DNA of 40,102 nt from Verrucomicrobiota bacterium (lineage in GTDB: Bacteria > Verrucomicrobiota > Verrucomicrobiia > Chthoniobacterales > JACTMZ01). The stretch is from assembly GCA_014584375.1 (NCBI GenBank), contig JACTMZ010000139.1, positions 1 through 40,102 on the forward strand, read 5' to 3'. A program made the position numbers and the translations under genes. This document shows positions 1 through 9,379 of this stretch, piece after piece; the first letter of the stretch is position 1; the number at the start of each line of letters is the position of its first letter. Under the pieces are notes generated by a model, which saw only the letters and a program-made list of their open reading frames with translations, was not told where the DNA came from and ran no database searches.

Positions 1-10
1 TTTTACCGAA

Positions 11-1186
11 GTGAACGCCGCCATTGGAGCCGAGCTTTTTTCGGATGATAACCTTTGGGATGACAACGCCGCTGCGACAGCGGAGCGATTGCATTTGCCC
101 GAGGAATCAAAGACCAGCACCGATTCCAGTTATCGGCAATATCCGGGCGAATCGGATAAATTTTTTGGAGCACGTCCGCGTTCCAAGGCGCTTTATGGCG
201 AGGGCGGATTGGTTTCGGGAATTTCCATCGTGTTTGCAAACAAGGGAGATTCCGTGACGAGCAGCGAATCCAAATTAAAAACCAACAAGGAACATCGTGA
301 AAGGCAGTCGCAAATTCAGGATTACAAGCGCAATATTCAGCAGGATAAAAAGACGCTGACAGACACATTGACGGCACTTTTTGGGGAGCCCGCCGCCGAC
401 CGTTTTGCGGCGGGAAAGAGAGGCGGTGATTCGGTGATCCGATGGGATTGGAAAGGGCATGCTTTTCTCCTTTCCGCCCCCCGTGATGAATATGTGAGCC
501 TGCGTATTGTTTCCACAACCGTGGCGGACACCCAGGGCAAAAGCCGACTGTCCGACGCGGAAATGCGGGAGCGGTTGTTGGCCCGCATCGAAAGGCGTCC
601 CAATGGCGATGTGCTTCTGAATGACATGCCGATGGTTGATCAGGGTCCCAAGGGCTATTGTGTGCCGGCGACTTGGGAGAGGATGATGCGGTATATGGGC
701 GTGCCGGCGGATATGTACGTGCTTGCCATGGTCGGTGACTCCGGAGAAGGCGGGGGAACCAATCCCATGAAATTGCGCAACGGAGCCACGGCGGCCATTA
801 CGGCGGCGGGACGGCGTTCCTTGCCCGTTTCCATGAAGCTGAATGTCGCCAATGTCTCCCGTTACATTGATCGCGGCATTCCCATTATGTGGGGCATGTT
901 TTCAACGGACGATTACAACAAGGCCACGATGTCACGCATGAAGGATCGGACGGGAATGACAGATACGAAGGCTTGGGGAGAAACGCTTCAGGCGGCGCGA
1001 AAGGATGCCAGAAAGTTTCAACCGGATAAAGGCACAGGGCATGTCTGCCTCATTATCGGTTACAACAAGGATACTGGAGAATTGTGTGTTTCGGATTCCT
1101 GGGGGGCAAAATTCAAAGAGCGCTGGATAACCGAAGAAGAAGCCCAGGCGGTGACACAAAACGATTTTTTTGTGATTGAAATTTGA
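11..1186 (+). CDS. C39/papain-like cysteine peptidase domain protein (5' end probably outside window)
   Basis: Frame is open to the left edge. Motifs: MVDQGPKGYCVPATWERMMRYMG (oxyanion Q and catalytic C), GTGHVCLIIGYN (H) and CVSDSWG (N/D region), typical of the C39-like fold. Confidence 0.7.
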   Translation: MNAAIGAELFSDDNLWDDNAAATAERLHLPEESKTSTDSSYRQYPGESDKFFGARPRSKALYGEGGLVSGISIVFANKGDSVTSSESKLKTNKEHRERQSQIQDYKRNIQQDKKTLTDTLTALFGEPAADRFAAGKRGGDSVIRWDWKGHAFLLSAPRDEYVSLRIVSTTVADTQGKSRLSDAEMRERLLARIERRPNGDVLLNDMPMVDQGPKGYCVPATWERMMRYMGVPADMYVLAMVGDSGEGGGTNPMKLRNGATAAITAAGRRSLPVSMKLNVANVSRYIDRGIPIMWGMFSTDDYNKATMSRMKDRTGMTDTKAWGETLQAARKDARKFQPDKGTGHVCLIIGYNKDTGELCVSDSWGAKFKERWITEEEAQAVTQNDFFVIEI

Positions 1187-1238
1187 TTTTTTTGGCGGTG
1201 GCTTGTCCCCCGTCCGGTGCGTCGTTTAACCTTGCGGC

Positions 1239-4200
1239 ATGGCGGATTTGGATTTTGCGCATCTTCACCTGCATACGGAGTATTCGATGCTGGACGGTTC
1301 GGTGCGGGTGGGCGATTTGATGCGCAAGGTGAAGGCCGACGGAATGAAATCCGTGGCGATGACCGATCACGGGGTGCTGTATGGTGCGGTGAAATTTTAC
1401 AAGGAGGCGCATGAAGCGGGAGTTCGCCCTGTGCTGGGGTGCGAGCTTTATGTGGCACCGGGATCCATGCGGGACAAAAAGTCTTCCTCGGGAAGGGACG
1501 CCGCCTTCCATCTCACGGTGCTGGCGGAAAACAATGAGGGATGGAACAACCTGATTAAGCTGGTCAGCGCGGCACATCTCGAGGGTTTCTATTACAAGCC
1601 CCGGGTGGACAAGGAGCTTCTCGCGCAGCACGCCGGGGGATTGATCGGATTGAGCGGATGTCTCAAGGGTGAAATCAACAGCGCCATTGCGGGCGGTGAT
1701 CCGAAACGTGCATTGGCTTTGACCGGGGAATACGCCGACATATTCGGCAGGGACAGTTTTTTTCTCGAACTGCACGATCATGGAATGGATGTGCAACGCG
1801 AATGCAACAGGCAGCTCATTCGCTGGGGAAAGGATCTCGGGCTTGGTCTGGCGGCGGCCAATGACGTTCATTTTCTGGAGCGTTCGCATCATGAGGCGCA
1901 TGATGTGATGGTTTGCATCGGCACCGGATCCATGGTGCATGACGAGCGCCGCCTGCGTTATTCGCCGGAGCTTTATTTAAAAACACCGAATGAAATGGCG
2001 GCGCTTTTTGGGGAGGTTCCCGAAGCCTTGTCCAACACGGTGCGCATTGCGGAACGCTGCAATGTCACCATGGAATTCGGCAAACCGCGCTTCCCGGTTT
2101 TTCATCCGCCTGCGGAGAAAACACGCGAGGGATATTTGCGCGAATTGTGCGAAGAGGGCTTTGTTCAGCGCTATGGGGAAAACGCCGGGCCGGAGCTGCG
2201 TCAGCGGCTCGATTACGAGTTGGGCGTCCTGGAAAAACTCGGCTTCACCAGTTACTTCCTTATTGTTTGGGATTTCATTCACTATGCCAGACAACGCGGG
2301 ATTCCCGTCGGCCCGGGTCGCGGCTCGGCTGCCGGAAGCATGGTGGCCTATGTGCTGGGGATCACCGGCCTCGACCCCGTGCGCTACGGACTAATATTCG
2401 AACGCTTTCTTAATCCGGAGCGGGTCAGTCCTCCGGATATTGACGTGGATTTTTGTCAGGCGCGCCGGGGGGAGGTGATTGAATACGTACGCAACAAATA
2501 CGGCGAACGCTGCGTTTCCCAAATTGTCACGTTCAACCAGCTCGGTCCAAAAAGCGTCGTTCGCGACGTGGCACGCGTCCTTGGAATGAGCTATGGCGAC
2601 GGCGACCGCATCGCCAAGATGATCCCCAATGAACTCAACATCACCCTGACAGCGGCGCGCGAAAAAAGCCCGGAGCTGAAGGCGGCCCTGGAATCAGAGC
2701 CCGGCACGCAACAGATCTGGAGCTATTCAACCGTGCTGGAAGGGCTGTCGCGCAATGTGGGCATCCACGCAGCCGGGGTGGTCATTGGCGACCGTGATTT
2801 GTCCGAAACGATTCCTTTGTGCCGTGGCAAGGAAAACGAGGTGGTGACGCAGTATTCCATGGAGCCACTGACGGATCTCGGAATGCTCAAAATGGATTTT
2901 CTCGGACTCAAAACCCTCACCGTCACTCGTGATGCGGAGGAGATGATTCGCATGAAAGATCCATCGTTTTCCATCGAATCCATTCCCTTGGATGATCAGG
3001 CCGCCTTTGACGTTCTCAATCGTGGGGAACCCGTCGGCATATTTCAGTTTGAAGGCGGCATGTCGCGCTATTGCAAACATTTTGGATTCACCAGTCTTGA
3101 TGACATGAACGCGCTGTGCGCCCTTTATCGTCCGGGCCCGATGGAGTTGATTCCCGATTACATCAAGCGGAAAAAAGGGGAGACGAAAATCCATTACGAT
3201 CATCCCTTGCTGGAACAGGTGGCCAAGGAGACATACGGCATTCTCGTTTATCAGGAGCAGGTTCAGCAGGCCGCCAATTTGCTCGCTGGTTACAGCCTCG
3301 GTCAGGCCGACCTTTTGCGCCGTGCCATGGGAAAAAAGGATCGTGAGAAAATGGCGAAGGAGCGCAAGGTGTTCATCGCCGGATGTGAAAAGCACAATGC
3401 CATTCCGGAAAAAAAGGCGTCCGCCATTTTCGATCTTTTGGAAAAATTCGCCAATTACGGATTCAACAAAAGCCACAGCGCGGCCTACTCGCTCATCAGC
3501 TACCGCATGTGCTGGCTCAAGGCGCATTACCCGGTGGAATTCATGTGTGCGGTGCTGAGCAATGAGGTGGATGATACGGATAAAATTTCCTACTACGTGG
3601 ATGAAGTGAAGCGGATGGGCCTCGTCCTTTTACCGCCGGATTTGAACAAGAGCCTGCTGAAGTTTGCGCCGGAATCACACGAGGGGACGGAGGCTGTTCG
3701 TTTTGGATTAAGCGGCGTGAAAAACGTCGGTGCCGGCGCCATGGCCGCCGTCATTGCCGAGAGAGAAAGCAACGGCCCCTTCGCCTCACTGGATGATTTT
3801 GCCTCGCGAATGGATCCAAAGGCAATCAATCGCAAGGCGCTGGAATGCCTGATCAAATGCGGTGCCTTTGATTTCACCGGTGAGGATCGCGCCGGAATGG
3901 TTGCAGATTTGGAAATGACACTTTCCGCCAGTGCCTCCCGCCATCGCGACATTGCAGCCGGTCAGCAAAGCCTTTTTGGCGAGGAAGCCCTGCCTCTTGT
4001 GCCCCGGGCGACCTCGCGTCGACATGTCACGCCCTTCACCGAAAACGAACTACTTTCATTCGAAAAGGAGCTCTTGGGTTTTTATGTCACAGCACATCCG
4101 CTCGATCCCTACAGGGAGGTTTTGGAAACGGGGAAATTCACCCGCATTGCTGACTTGGAGGAACAGGATGACAGGGCCACAGTCAAAATCGCCGGCTTGA

Positions 4201-4655
4201 TCTCTTCGGTGCTGAAAAGATTTACAAAATCAAGCGGCAAACCCTACGCGTTTTTTGTGCTGGAAGACTTCACGGGGAAACTGGAAGTGCGATCCTGGAA
4301 TGATACTTACGAAAAATTTTCCTCGCATCTCGTTCCGGGTAAAATCGTGAAAATCACGGGGCGTCTGGATAAACGCGGCGACAAGCCAGGTGTGACGGTG
4401 CAGGAAATCGCCATATTGCAGCCACCACCCGGCGGCGAAACACCGGTGGTGCTGCGCCTTCCCTGCGGACGCTGTGGACGCCGGGAAATTGAGGAAATTC
4501 GCTCGGCCGTATCCGTCTATCCCGGACGCCGTCCACTGGTTTTGGAATTTGTGGCGAGGGACGGTGCCGTGCGGCGAATGCGGGCATCCGCTCAATTCAA
4601 AGTCGGCGACGAAGCACGACTTCGCGCCAGTTTGAAAAACCTGCTCACGGACTGA
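1239..4655 (+). CDS. dnaE: DNA polymerase III subunit alpha
   Basis: 1138 aa. N-terminal PHP domain (LHLHTEYSMLDG, MTDHGVLYGAV), polymerase motifs GPGRGSAAGSMVAYVLGIT and PDIDVDFCQARRGEVIEYV, and C-terminal HhH/OB region. Confidence 0.97.
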   Translation: MADLDFAHLHLHTEYSMLDGSVRVGDLMRKVKADGMKSVAMTDHGVLYGAVKFYKEAHEAGVRPVLGCELYVAPGSMRDKKSSSGRDAAFHLTVLAENNEGWNNLIKLVSAAHLEGFYYKPRVDKELLAQHAGGLIGLSGCLKGEINSAIAGGDPKRALALTGEYADIFGRDSFFLELHDHGMDVQRECNRQLIRWGKDLGLGLAAANDVHFLERSHHEAHDVMVCIGTGSMVHDERRLRYSPELYLKTPNEMAALFGEVPEALSNTVRIAERCNVTMEFGKPRFPVFHPPAEKTREGYLRELCEEGFVQRYGENAGPELRQRLDYELGVLEKLGFTSYFLIVWDFIHYARQRGIPVGPGRGSAAGSMVAYVLGITGLDPVRYGLIFERFLNPERVSPPDIDVDFCQARRGEVIEYVRNKYGERCVSQIVTFNQLGPKSVVRDVARVLGMSYGDGDRIAKMIPNELNITLTAAREKSPELKAALESEPGTQQIWSYSTVLEGLSRNVGIHAAGVVIGDRDLSETIPLCRGKENEVVTQYSMEPLTDLGMLKMDFLGLKTLTVTRDAEEMIRMKDPSFSIESIPLDDQAAFDVLNRGEPVGIFQFEGGMSRYCKHFGFTSLDDMNALCALYRPGPMELIPDYIKRKKGETKIHYDHPLLEQVAKETYGILVYQEQVQQAANLLAGYSLGQADLLRRAMGKKDREKMAKERKVFIAGCEKHNAIPEKKASAIFDLLEKFANYGFNKSHSAAYSLISYRMCWLKAHYPVEFMCAVLSNEVDDTDKISYYVDEVKRMGLVLLPPDLNKSLLKFAPESHEGTEAVRFGLSGVKNVGAGAMAAVIAERESNGPFASLDDFASRMDPKAINRKALECLIKCGAFDFTGEDRAGMVADLEMTLSASASRHRDIAAGQQSLFGEEALPLVPRATSRRHVTPFTENELLSFEKELLGFYVTAHPLDPYREVLETGKFTRIADLEEQDDRATVKIAGLISSVLKRFTKSSGKPYAFFVLEDFTGKLEVRSWNDTYEKFSSHLVPGKIVKITGRLDKRGDKPGVTVQEIAILQPPPGGETPVVLRLPCGRCGRREIEEIRSAVSVYPGRRPLVLEFVARDGAVRRMRASAQFKVGDEARLRASLKNLLTD

Positions 4656-5093
4656 TCAGCGGTTTTTCAATGCGTCAGCAACAGCTGCGCCGATGGGACG
4701 CGCATCCCCGCCACCAAGTTGCTCGTTGATGTCTTCAAGACGCCGGATCAAATCAATCACCTCGCGTCGGGCATACGGCCCACCGGCCGCCGCACAAAAA
4801 TGCGTGCGACACCCAAACGGACGATCCTCGTAAATCAGGCAGCGCAATGTCCGGGCGTCAAGCAGGGGACAGGAGCCGTCCGCAGGGGAGGGAAGTGATT
4901 TGCGTCCCGTGGCTCGGAAAGCCCGGGCGGCCAGCAAGGCTTCACCCCGTGTAAGCCGTGGCGTTTTGCCGGTTATGCGAAATTGACAGCATTCCGCGCG
5001 CATTTCGCAGTTGCGCTCAATCGGACGCCTCTCCAATTCGCGATAGATGGCGCGAACTTCGCCGAGCGCGGAATCATCCGTCCGCGATTGCAT
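4656..5093 (-). CDS. YkgJ-type cysteine cluster protein
   Basis: 145 aa. Cysteine pattern NCEMRAECCQFRITGKTPRLTRGEA ... CPLLDARTLRCLIYEDRPFGCRTHFC is typical of putative Zn/Fe-chelating YkgJ/CxxCxxCC proteins. Confidence 0.8.
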   Translation of the reverse strand: MQSRTDDSALGEVRAIYRELERRPIERNCEMRAECCQFRITGKTPRLTRGEALLAARAFRATGRKSLPSPADGSCPLLDARTLRCLIYEDRPFGCRTHFCAAAGGPYARREVIDLIRRLEDINEQLGGGDARPIGAAVADALKNR

Positions 5094-5096
5094 TTT

Positions 5097-5672
5097 TTAA
5101 TGACGGCATCCGCAGCTGTCACCGCCATGCCCGCCGCAACACTCGTCATCCTCCTCATGGTCATCGTCATGATGGTGGTGACCGCAGCCGCAACCCTCGT
5201 GTCCGTGTTCATGATGAACGTGGCCGTGGGCAAGCTCTTCCGATGTCGCCGGACGCACATCGCGAATGGTGACTTGAAAAGTCAGCGTCTCCCCTGCGAG
5301 AGGGTGGTTGGCATCCACGGTGATATTGTCTCCCTCCACGGCGACGACAACGACATTATCCGCTCCATGCTCGCTCGTGGCGCGAAAGCGCATTCCGGGC
5401 TTGATGTCAGCGTCGGTCGGAAAAATGGAACGACTCACCGTTCCCATGCGTTTCTCATCACGCAGGCCGTAAGCCTCGACGGGTGGAACGACCACCTGGA
5501 TTTCATCGCCGGCGGCCTTGCCTTCCAGTGCTTTTTCCAACCCGGGAATGATGCTGGAATATCCATGTACATAAGCCATGGGGCCGCTGCCCTCCGAACT
5601 GTCGAGCAATTCGGAGCGACTGTTGCGAACCTGATAATCAAAATAAACGGCCTGATCCTTGGTGACTTTCAT
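5097..5672 (-). CDS. slyD: FKBP-type peptidyl-prolyl isomerase, SlyD-like, with His/Cys-rich tail
   Basis: VTKDQAVYFDYQVRNSRSELLDSSEGSGPMAYVHGYSSIIPGLEKALEGKAAGDE, ending in ...GHVHHEHGHEGCGCGHHHHDDDHEEDDECCGGHGGDSCGCRH. Confidence 0.92.
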   Translation of the reverse strand: MKVTKDQAVYFDYQVRNSRSELLDSSEGSGPMAYVHGYSSIIPGLEKALEGKAAGDEIQVVVPPVEAYGLRDEKRMGTVSRSIFPTDADIKPGMRFRATSEHGADNVVVVAVEGDNITVDANHPLAGETLTFQVTIRDVRPATSEELAHGHVHHEHGHEGCGCGHHHHDDDHEEDDECCGGHGGDSCGCRH

Positions 5673-5779
5673 AAATGAATTTTTGGTTTTTTAAGAATTG
5701 AAATCGAATGAATCATTTTGACTGAAAATCACGATCTGAAAACCGCAAATTTCAGTTTTAAAATGGATCGGTAAATTTT

Positions 5780-6904
5780 TTACGCCGGTTGAGGAAGGCG
5801 GCGGTCGAGGTCGGCGAGAATTGCGACAAGTTGACGGGTTTCCCGGCGCCAGTTTTCAATAACCTTGCGGGAAATCTCGGCCTGCTCTGCCATGGCTTTT
5901 TCCAACGCGGCATAATTTGCCGCGAGGCGTTCGCTCAGATGGGCGAACGTTTGATGTGCCTGCTGACCGAGAATGGTGGCGATGGTTTCGGAATGATGAT
6001 TTTTTTCCTCCGCACGGCGGCGGGCTTCCGTCATTTCCGCCAGCAGGATTTTTTCCGCAGGCACCCGGCGCAGATTGCTGACCAAGCCGACTTTTTCCAG
6101 CGCCCAGATCGTCCATTTTGTCGGGTCAAAATTACTTGGCTTCACGCCATTGCGATAGTCGTGCTGAAACTCGTGATGGTAGTTGTGATAGCCCTCGCCG
6201 AAGGTGAAGAGCGCCATGATTGCGCTGTCACGCGCGGTATGACGGGAGGAATACGGCTGTTTGCCAATGGTGTGACAAAGGGAATTGATGAAAAACGTGC
6301 AATGTTGCACGAGGAAAACACGAAATACACCCGCAAGCAAAAAGGCGCCCAGCGCGCCCGCCCAGCCGTTCCACAGATACCCCAAAAAAGTGGGGAGGGC
6401 GAAGCCCACGACAAAGGCGATGGGAATGCACCAGCGATGTTGCCACATCACCAGGCGGTCACGCTTGAGATCGGCCACATTGTCCATCGTCTCCGGCGTC
6501 AATTTGAAAAACAACCAGCCAATGTGCGCCCAGAGAAACCCTTTGGAAATGTCATAGGGATCATCCTCGTGATCCACAAACTTGTGATGCTTGCGATGAT
6601 CGGAACTCCAATCCAAAACGGAATTCTCAAAGGCGCAGGCGCCAAAAATCAGGGTCGTCAGCCGAACCGGCAGCTTCGCCTTGAAGGAAAGATGCGAAAA
6701 CAAACGATGGTAGCCGAGAGTGATGCTCAGGCCCGTGGCAATATAGAAAAACAGGAAGAGCCCGACCTGAAACCAATCCAATCCAAACCGCCAGATGTAG
6801 AGCGGCACAGCCACAATGGAGAGAATGTTGATGACGGCAAGAAAGGCGCTTGTGACCCAGTTGATGCGGGACCAAGGAATGCGCTGACGAAGGGATGCGT
6901 GCAT
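5780..6904 (-). CDS. acyl-CoA/lipid desaturase (delta-9 type)
   Basis: His boxes GYHRLFSH, DHRKHHKF and HNYHHEF, with TM segments. Start placed at internal ATG 6904 (MHASLRQRIPW); the ORF track extends to 7063. Confidence 0.9.
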   Translation of the reverse strand: MHASLRQRIPWSRINWVTSAFLAVINILSIVAVPLYIWRFGLDWFQVGLFLFFYIATGLSITLGYHRLFSHLSFKAKLPVRLTTLIFGACAFENSVLDWSSDHRKHHKFVDHEDDPYDISKGFLWAHIGWLFFKLTPETMDNVADLKRDRLVMWQHRWCIPIAFVVGFALPTFLGYLWNGWAGALGAFLLAGVFRVFLVQHCTFFINSLCHTIGKQPYSSRHTARDSAIMALFTFGEGYHNYHHEFQHDYRNGVKPSNFDPTKWTIWALEKVGLVSNLRRVPAEKILLAEMTEARRRAEEKNHHSETIATILGQQAHQTFAHLSERLAANYAALEKAMAEQAEISRKVIENWRRETRQLVAILADLDRRLPQPA

Positions 6905-7151
6905 GGAATGTAAAATGGAAAACCGGGCAATGAAATGAATGGGACACGGTAGAGGCCGTTTCCCTCTGGCGCAAGTAGCAATTGCCTTCAACGCGCTTGA
7001 AATTTCAAGTTTATCAGCCTTCGCGGGCGATCGCGCTGTCGGGGCATGACGCCGAGGTGACAATTAACCGCTCGGTGGTTGAGGGCAAGAAGCCGCCGCT
7101 TCTGCGCCGCAAGCAGGACAAGGATGCTGCCTGATTTTGCCCCGCTGGAAG

Positions 7152-7170
7152 TTATCTCGAAATGAGATAA
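7152..7170 (-). terminator. 7-bp perfect hairpin overlapping the stop codon of the GH5-like gene
   Basis: Minus strand TTATCTC-ATTTC-GAGATAA; the TAA stop is 7154-7152. Confidence 0.4.
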
Positions 7171-9362
7171 TAGGGCGTTCCGGGCAGAAGGTCGAATGAG
7201 GCGGCGGTTCCGATTTTTTCCACGGGATGGCCGTTGAGATCCAGGGCGGTGACCTTGAGTTGGCCCGCGTCGCGGCGGGACAGGCGGATGGTTCCCTCAA
7301 GTTTTCTGATGAGCCAGGGATCCCGCCCGATATTGGTGATTCGGAAGGTGCCATCACCGGCGGGCTCGGTGGAGAATTGGCTCGGTTTTTCCTCGCTCAT
7401 GGCCTGCACGAGAATGCGGGAGGATTGGGAAAGCGGACGTTCGTCAAGCGCAACGGCAAGAATTTGCCCGGTCTCCATCGGGGATTCCAGGGTGAGGGCT
7501 GACAGACGAATGATCCCGGCTTCCCGGAGGTTCCCGCCTGCTCCCTGTGCGGCAGGGGCGTTTAGCGTGAGGAGGCCTTTTCCATAGTCCAGCTTGAGTT
7601 CGGAAGTCGAACTGGTGACAGTCTGTTCTTTCCGGTTGATGAAGGGTGATGGATTTTTGATTTTCGGTGCGCCACCTTGGTCACTGATGGGAATATTGAC
7701 GCGTCCCACGAAATAAATCAGCGGATCGAGCGCGCTGGCGGCATCCTTTGTCGTTCCGCCTTTCACGTCTGCCTCGCGGAGTTCGTCCAGATTGGCCTTC
7801 TGCAAAAAACTCGCGCCTTTCAGGGCCAGGATGTCGCGGATTTTGAGAGGGATCTCGGCCATGATCTCCCCGGGCTTGATGAGGCCCTGCCGGTAAATCC
7901 TGGCGATGGCGGGAAATTGACCCAATTGAGTCGGTGCAGCCAGGGTCCACGGCTGCATAAAAAATCCCGGCTTCACGCTCCAGCGGAAGGAGTCGAAGGC
8001 GAAATGAACGATGCTGTCCGTGTCTTGTAGCGCGCCATAGAGGCCGAGGATGAGGGGCGCTTCGCCGCGATGGCGATTCGGACGGTTCCAGGCGATCTCG
8101 GAAATCATGGATGGGCGGCCATTGAACGTGGGATCCATGACGGGATTGTTGAATGCCTTGGGCCTGTTTGGTTGGGGGGGATCGAAGCGCAGGGCGCTTA
8201 CGTTGGAGTAGGTGTGGCCGTCGCGGAGAGACCACGCAGCGTGAGTCCCCTTGTGGTTGCAGCCGAAATAGCCGTGGTGATCAATGAAATCCCCCGACAT
8301 GTAGCTTAGTTTTTCAAGCGGACCGAGAATGGTGTTGTCGGCGGTGGTCCAGTTGCTGGCCGTGATGAGTCCCTTGAAGCCGAGCTTGCGAAGATAAGCG
8401 ACCGTCTCCCTGTAGAAGGACTCCTGAACTTCAAAAAGGAACGCGGCGGTGTCCTGGTCGCGTTTCGTTTTATGGGTGACCATCTCATAAAGTTCGCGGA
8501 ATCCGAGGCGTCCGGAGGCCGGGTCGTCGCGCGTGTGCCGGCTGTTCCAAGCTTTCAGGGCCGCGTTGAGGGAGCCATATTTGGCCGTGGCCCAGTCGCC
8601 AAAGCGCTTCTCCAGCTTGCGCATTTGCGGGCCGGGGACATTGTCATAATTGAAGGTCCAAAAAAAGAACGAGTCCTCGTTGACAAGTTCGATGCCCATG
8701 AGGGCGGGCTCGTCGAGCAGGCGGGTGCCGGATGATGTTGGGGCGGTGAGGATTTCCTTCCACCAGTCCCGATAAAGTTGCTGAAATTCCGGCTCGAAAT
8801 AGAGCAGGGCAAAGGGATGCTTTTGGCCGTTGTAGCCCTCCCTCCAGCCAGATCCCGCTTCGGGCGTCATCCAGAGTGGAAAATAAATCGAGAGCAGGGT
8901 GTAGATGCCTTCGGCTTTCAGGGCGGCGATCAACTGGCCACGCTTTCCAGCGTCATCGGGATTCAACGCGCCGGTCTTTTCGTCGAAAACCGAGTGGTGT
9001 TCCCGCACGAGATTGACGCCGTATTTCGCCAGCATCCGCGCGCTTTTTGCAAATTCCGAGGTTTCCTTTGTGCCGATTCCGTTCACACCCCAAAAACGGA
9101 CGGGGTGTCCGGTGCTGGAATGCACGAAGCGTCCGTCGCGGGCGACGATTCGGCCTTTTTCACCGGCGAACTTTTCATTGAGGGAACGCAGATCAATCGG
9201 GCTGGCTCGAAAATCATCCTTGGGGGGATTCCATGCCACCCATTCATGGTTGTCCGCAGCCTGTGAATCCGGAGCCTCATTCTGTTGATGGGACTTCAGG
9301 TTTTCCGAGTGCGAAAGATGGGGCAGAATGGCAAGTCCAACGGCAAGGGGGAGAAGACGCAT
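7152..9362 (-). CDS. secreted glycoside hydrolase, GH5/cellulase-like (clan GH-A-like)
   Basis: 736 aa. N-terminal signal-like MRLLPLAVGLAILPHLSHS; RFWGVNGIGTKETSEFAKSARMLAKYGVNLVREHH; DEPALMGIELVNEDSFFFWTF (catalytic NE-like). Confidence 0.7.
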   Translation of the reverse strand: MRLLPLAVGLAILPHLSHSENLKSHQQNEAPDSQAADNHEWVAWNPPKDDFRASPIDLRSLNEKFAGEKGRIVARDGRFVHSSTGHPVRFWGVNGIGTKETSEFAKSARMLAKYGVNLVREHHSVFDEKTGALNPDDAGKRGQLIAALKAEGIYTLLSIYFPLWMTPEAGSGWREGYNGQKHPFALLYFEPEFQQLYRDWWKEILTAPTSSGTRLLDEPALMGIELVNEDSFFFWTFNYDNVPGPQMRKLEKRFGDWATAKYGSLNAALKAWNSRHTRDDPASGRLGFRELYEMVTHKTKRDQDTAAFLFEVQESFYRETVAYLRKLGFKGLITASNWTTADNTILGPLEKLSYMSGDFIDHHGYFGCNHKGTHAAWSLRDGHTYSNVSALRFDPPQPNRPKAFNNPVMDPTFNGRPSMISEIAWNRPNRHRGEAPLILGLYGALQDTDSIVHFAFDSFRWSVKPGFFMQPWTLAAPTQLGQFPAIARIYRQGLIKPGEIMAEIPLKIRDILALKGASFLQKANLDELREADVKGGTTKDAASALDPLIYFVGRVNIPISDQGGAPKIKNPSPFINRKEQTVTSSTSELKLDYGKGLLTLNAPAAQGAGGNLREAGIIRLSALTLESPMETGQILAVALDERPLSQSSRILVQAMSEEKPSQFSTEPAGDGTFRITNIGRDPWLIRKLEGTIRLSRRDAGQLKVTALDLNGHPVEKIGTAASFDLLPGTPYYLISR

Positions 9363-9379
9363 GGAAAGAGGCTGTTTGG

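Noticed and set aside
5721-5756. ACTGAAA/TTTCAGT inverted repeat between slyD and the desaturase gene
   Set aside because: Only 7-bp arms in AT-rich sequence with a 22-nt loop; expected by chance.
5789-6913. 374-aa plus-strand ORF antisense to the desaturase
   Set aside because: Sense ORF carries all three desaturase His boxes; the antisense translation has no family features.
6979-7134. 52-codon plus-strand open frame ending ...AIALSGHDAEVTINRSVVEGKKPPLLRRKQDKDAA* between the desaturase and GH5-like genes
   Set aside because: Looks protein-like but has no ATG and no recognised family; could be a gene remnant but I cannot support it without a search.
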